Assembly: GCA_003567725.1 (NCBI GenBank)
Contig: PWYU01000071.1
Coordinates: forward strand, 1-56,759
DNA from: Syntrophomonadaceae bacterium
GTDB lineage: Bacteria; Bacillota; Dethiobacteria; DTU022
Direction: 5' to 3'
DNA: 56,759 nt
A program made the translations under genes and the position numbers. Of this stretch, positions 54,336 to 56,759 are shown in pieces (position 1 is the first letter of the stretch; the number at the start of each line of letters is the position of its first letter). The notes under the pieces are model-generated. The model made no database searches. It worked only from the letters and a program-made list of their open reading frames with translations, and was not told the DNA's origin.

Positions 54336-55877
54336 CTAACCAGGTTTTAGCAGTTTTCTTACTTTCTCTTTCATTTCAGCCAGGTTGATCCTTTCAGCCC
54401 GGCAGGTGATTAAAAGCATTGCCGCACCCGTCAGGGCAAGAATTAGCATCTTGAAGCTAAAATTAAGCGCCACACCAGGCCCGTAAAAAGCCACCAGGGC
54501 TATTAAGAAAATGGCCGCCAGCGGCACGCCTAAAAGGGCGCTGATGGTTTTAAGGGGATAATTGACCGGCCAGAGGCGCCTTGAGATGAAAGCGTAGCTG
54601 GCCGCAAAGAGGATGTAAGAAAGGCCTGTGGCCGCGCCAGCCCCGGCAATACCAAACCGAGGTATAAAAAAAAGGTTCAGGCCGATATTAAGCACGGCCA
54701 CCAGCCAGCAGGCCAGCATGATGTAGACAGTTTTATTCTTCACCATAATCCCCACCGCTGACACTTGAGCGCTGGTAAAAAAGAGAAAGCCACCGGCTAG
54801 GAAAGGGATGGCTGTAAAAGAAGCATAATAGGCAGGTGGCACCAGGATAAAAATCACTTCCTGGGCCAGAGCTACAAAGCCGGTAACGATAAAACCGGAG
54901 GCGGCCAGCAGGAAAACCATGGTTTTTTTAAAGACTTCCCCTGCCTGCACCCTGTTTTCCTCATAAATCCTGACCGCATGGGGCAGCCAGGACTGACCTA
55001 CCGCAGTCTGAAGCAGCATCAGCACCGCCGCCATGGCCGCAGCAATAGAATAAAGGCCCACCTCTTCCAGGGTAGCCAGGCGCGAGAGCATCAGGCGGTC
55101 GGCGTTGCTTAATAGCCAGAAGGCCACGTTCATCGGCACCAGGGGCAGGCCGAAGGCGAGCAGCTTTTTTAAAAAGACCGCTGAAAAACTAAAGCTTAAC
55201 AAATCACGGATATAAAAAAGGCGCACCGGGATCATCACCAGCGCCGCTGCAGCTGCGCCGAGCAGGGCTCCTGCTACCCCTAAATTAAGTCCCACCACGA
55301 ATATAACCGCCAGGCTTAAGGTTAAAGCGGCGGTGATCACATTCAGGGTGGCAAAGGCCTTGGCCCGGAAACGGTTGCGCAGGGCTTGCGAGAGGATCAG
55401 GTTCATCATCAGAAGGGGGCTGGAAATAAAACCGACCGCCACCGCGCCCCGGTAACCTGGATCACCCAGTAACCAGTCGGCTAAAGCACCGCTAAAGGGT
55501 AAAACCACCGCTAAAACCAGCACACTCCACAGGGCTAAAAACGAAAACCAGGTAGCGCTCAAGGTCCTTTTTTCTGCCTCGCTTTTACACTGGAAAAAAA
55601 AGCGGGTATAGGCATTATCACCACCGAGGATCAGGATCCCCGTTAAAAAGGCAGTTAGCACGTTGATAAAACTCCAGGCCCCGTACTGGGCAGGCTCAAA
55701 AATACGGGTAAAAATCGGGGCGGAAATAAAAGACATCCCCTTGATTAAAAGGCTGCCCGAGCTGTAGATGGCGATGTCAGAAAAAAGCTTCCGGAAATTA
55801 AAAACGGGGCTTAAAGAGTCAGGCTCCGCTTCTTCCCCGGGCCGGCTTATGCTTAACTGATCGTCTCGCTCATTCAT
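54336..55877 (-). CDS. Polysaccharide flippase of the MATE/Wzx superfamily
   Basis: A 513-residue membrane protein with about 14 hydrophobic segments. Start ATG 55877 (MNERDDQLSISRPGEEAE) has GGGAG seven bases upstream; the open frame extends 31 codons further without a site. It has the Wzx-type opening LFSDIAIYSSGSLLIKGMSFISAPIFTRIFEPAQYGAWSF in several pieces, and the duplicated MATE-like halves. It flips lipid-linked oligosaccharide units. With a TagG/TagH pair in the same region, the locus offers two export routes. Confidence 0.92.
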   Translation of the reverse strand: MNERDDQLSISRPGEEAEPDSLSPVFNFRKLFSDIAIYSSGSLLIKGMSFISAPIFTRIFEPAQYGAWSFINVLTAFLTGILILGGDNAYTRFFFQCKSEAEKRTLSATWFSFLALWSVLVLAVVLPFSGALADWLLGDPGYRGAVAVGFISSPLLMMNLILSQALRNRFRAKAFATLNVITAALTLSLAVIFVVGLNLGVAGALLGAAAAALVMIPVRLFYIRDLLSFSFSAVFLKKLLAFGLPLVPMNVAFWLLSNADRLMLSRLATLEEVGLYSIAAAMAAVLMLLQTAVGQSWLPHAVRIYEENRVQAGEVFKKTMVFLLAASGFIVTGFVALAQEVIFILVPPAYYASFTAIPFLAGGFLFFTSAQVSAVGIMVKNKTVYIMLACWLVAVLNIGLNLFFIPRFGIAGAGAATGLSYILFAASYAFISRRLWPVNYPLKTISALLGVPLAAIFLIALVAFYGPGVALNFSFKMLILALTGAAMLLITCRAERINLAEMKEKVRKLLKPG

Positions 55878-56250
55878 TACCATGCTCCCTTTTACCAACT
55901 TTACCGCTGGTAAGCTCTTTTTGTCCCTAAAGGCTTCTCCAGGCTCTTGTTTGATCTTAAAACAGAACAAGAACCTTTATGCTGCTTTGATGATCCCCCT
56001 GCCCTCCTTCAGTACCCGTTACTTAAACTGATCACTAAACTTACGACCTCTCACTGATCTACCCCCGAGCTAATTGTTAACATACTACCAATAATTCTTC
56101 CAAAACCTATGAGAGAGATAAATAGTAAAGACCTGAAATGGCAAGCATTAAGGGCCTTGCTTAACCCGAAAAAGATCAGGTTATCACTTACCAAGGCCAG
56201 CAAGCAGAACAATCGATAAAACTTTTAAAGCTATAAGCCAACCTGAAAAC
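55878..56250. other. Non-coding gap before the flippase gene
   Basis: About 370 bases. The in-frame upstream extension of the flippase gene reaches 55970 but lacks a start signal. I see no repeat copy, terminator or promoter that I would defend. Confidence 0.35.
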
Positions 56251-56759
56251 TTAATTTTCTTTATCCCGGCCCTTATTTTTAAATAGCCGCACCGGCTCAC
56301 CGCGCAATATTTTTTTAACGCCAAGACCCAAAAAATAAGCCAGGCTCAAGGGCAGGTGGTAAAGCGCCCCGGCAGGGATTGTAAATAAATGGCTAAAGAG
56401 GGTTTTAAAATCGCCCCTTAAAAGGCAGTTAAGCATAAAACCGGTTGAATCGGTAACCAGGTTGAACTTGATCTTTTCCTTCTCCCAGGCCCTTAAACGC
56501 AGCCGGTCGTAGCTTTTTAAATTGCGGTAACGGATTAAATAGGCTTCTTTGAAGGTATGGCCGCTTTTAATACTTCCGGCCTGGCCTGAAGCGCTGTGAA
56601 AGCCGGTTACGGTCAGGGGCCGGTGCACGTAAGCCAGGTCATAGCGGTTTAAGATGCGGTAGAACAGCTCGCTGTCGGCATGCAGCAGATCGGTCCTGAA
56701 GCCGCCCATCTCCCGGTAGGCCTCGCTGGCCACCAGGAGCGAGGCCGGTGAAAAAATAG
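56251..56759 (-). CDS. Glycosyltransferase family 2, C-terminal part (runs off the right edge)
   Basis: At least 169 residues in open frame to the window edge; the start lies outside. The visible part begins IFSPASLLVASEAYREMGGF and continues with the DSELFYRIL helix, that is, the acceptor-side GG(F)-x-ED/DSE block of GT-A family 2 enzymes. Residues after that are a basic helix and one or two hydrophobic segments (LFTIPAGALYHLPLSLAYFLGLG). A GTG at 56733 could be mistaken for a start, but the frame continues into typical family sequence. Substrate unknown. Confidence 0.85.
   Translation of the reverse strand, partial: IFSPASLLVASEAYREMGGFRTDLLHADSELFYRILNRYDLAYVHRPLTVTGFHSASGQAGSIKSGHTFKEAYLIRYRNLKSYDRLRLRAWEKEKIKFNLVTDSTGFMLNCLLRGDFKTLFSHLFTIPAGALYHLPLSLAYFLGLGVKKILRGEPVRLFKNKGRDKEN

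Overview
The window reads like the chromosome of an anaerobic, Gram-positive-type Firmicute (Clostridia in the broad sense). The support is a PurSQL-type purine pathway, a T-box leader, a ykkC-class riboswitch, a CIRCE element in front of groESL, LytR-CpsA-Psr (LCP) cell-wall ligases, a TagGH-like exporter, a membrane pyrophosphatase and a corrinoid methyltransferase of the MttB family. I cannot name the genus. No tRNA, rRNA, CRISPR array, prophage or transposase gene was seen.

Layout. (1) 1-2.8 kb: start of a corrinoid protein and an MttB-family methyltransferase on the minus strand, divergent from a GntR/FCD regulator. (2) 2.9-5.4 kb: acyl-CoA dehydrogenase and thiolase. (3) 5.4-22.1 kb: nearly the whole de novo purine pathway on the minus strand. 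A ykkC-class riboswitch with an overlapping terminator precedes an NCS2 purine permease, purE, purB, purC, purS, purQ, purL and purF. After hppA (membrane pyrophosphatase) follow purM, purN, purH and purD. (4) 22.4-24.7 kb, plus strand: a DUF2148 ferredoxin-like protein, then a tryptophan T-box leader driving a stand-alone TrpB2. (5) 25-28.1 kb, minus strand: groES-groEL under CIRCE, a small Cys protein and a metallophosphoesterase. (6) 28.8-38.9 kb: a DUF368 polyprenyl-phosphate flippase, then a surface-glycan block (sugar epimerase, two LCP proteins, FAD oxidoreductase, polyprenyl-phosphate sugar transferase, two glycosyltransferases). (7) 39.5-49.5 kb: the most interesting part. An apparent phosphonate pathway (PEP mutase fused to a cytidylyltransferase, phosphonopyruvate decarboxylase, Fe-type alcohol dehydrogenase, LicC-like nucleotidyltransferase) sits in one run with three LicD-family transferases. 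Divergent from it is a TagG/TagH-like exporter whose ATPase has two fused nucleotide-binding domains. (8) 49.6-54.3 kb: a DSD1-like PLP enzyme and an MNT/HepT toxin-antitoxin island with one intact pair, a broken MNT gene and several MNT fragments, next to a DUF4143 ATPase. (9) 54.3 kb to the end: a Wzx-type flippase and a truncated glycosyltransferase.

How it fits together. I infer that regions 6, 7 and 9 together build a cell-surface glycopolymer that is decorated with a phosphonate, most likely 2-hydroxyethylphosphonate because a reductase but no transaminase is present. The phosphonate would be activated as a CMP ester, transferred by LicD enzymes, exported by TagGH or Wzx and attached to peptidoglycan by the LCP proteins. 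Each family assignment is visible in the sequence; the pathway order and the product are inference.

The non-coding DNA carries two families of small dispersed palindromes: a 29-bp GGGACA...TGTCCC palindrome (7 copies) and a larger MITE-like element with terminal inverted repeats (7 copies, some partial). A third pair of about 100-bp repeats flanks the DUF368 gene. Two genes appear to use rare start codons (CTG for purS, ATT for the phosphonopyruvate decarboxylase).
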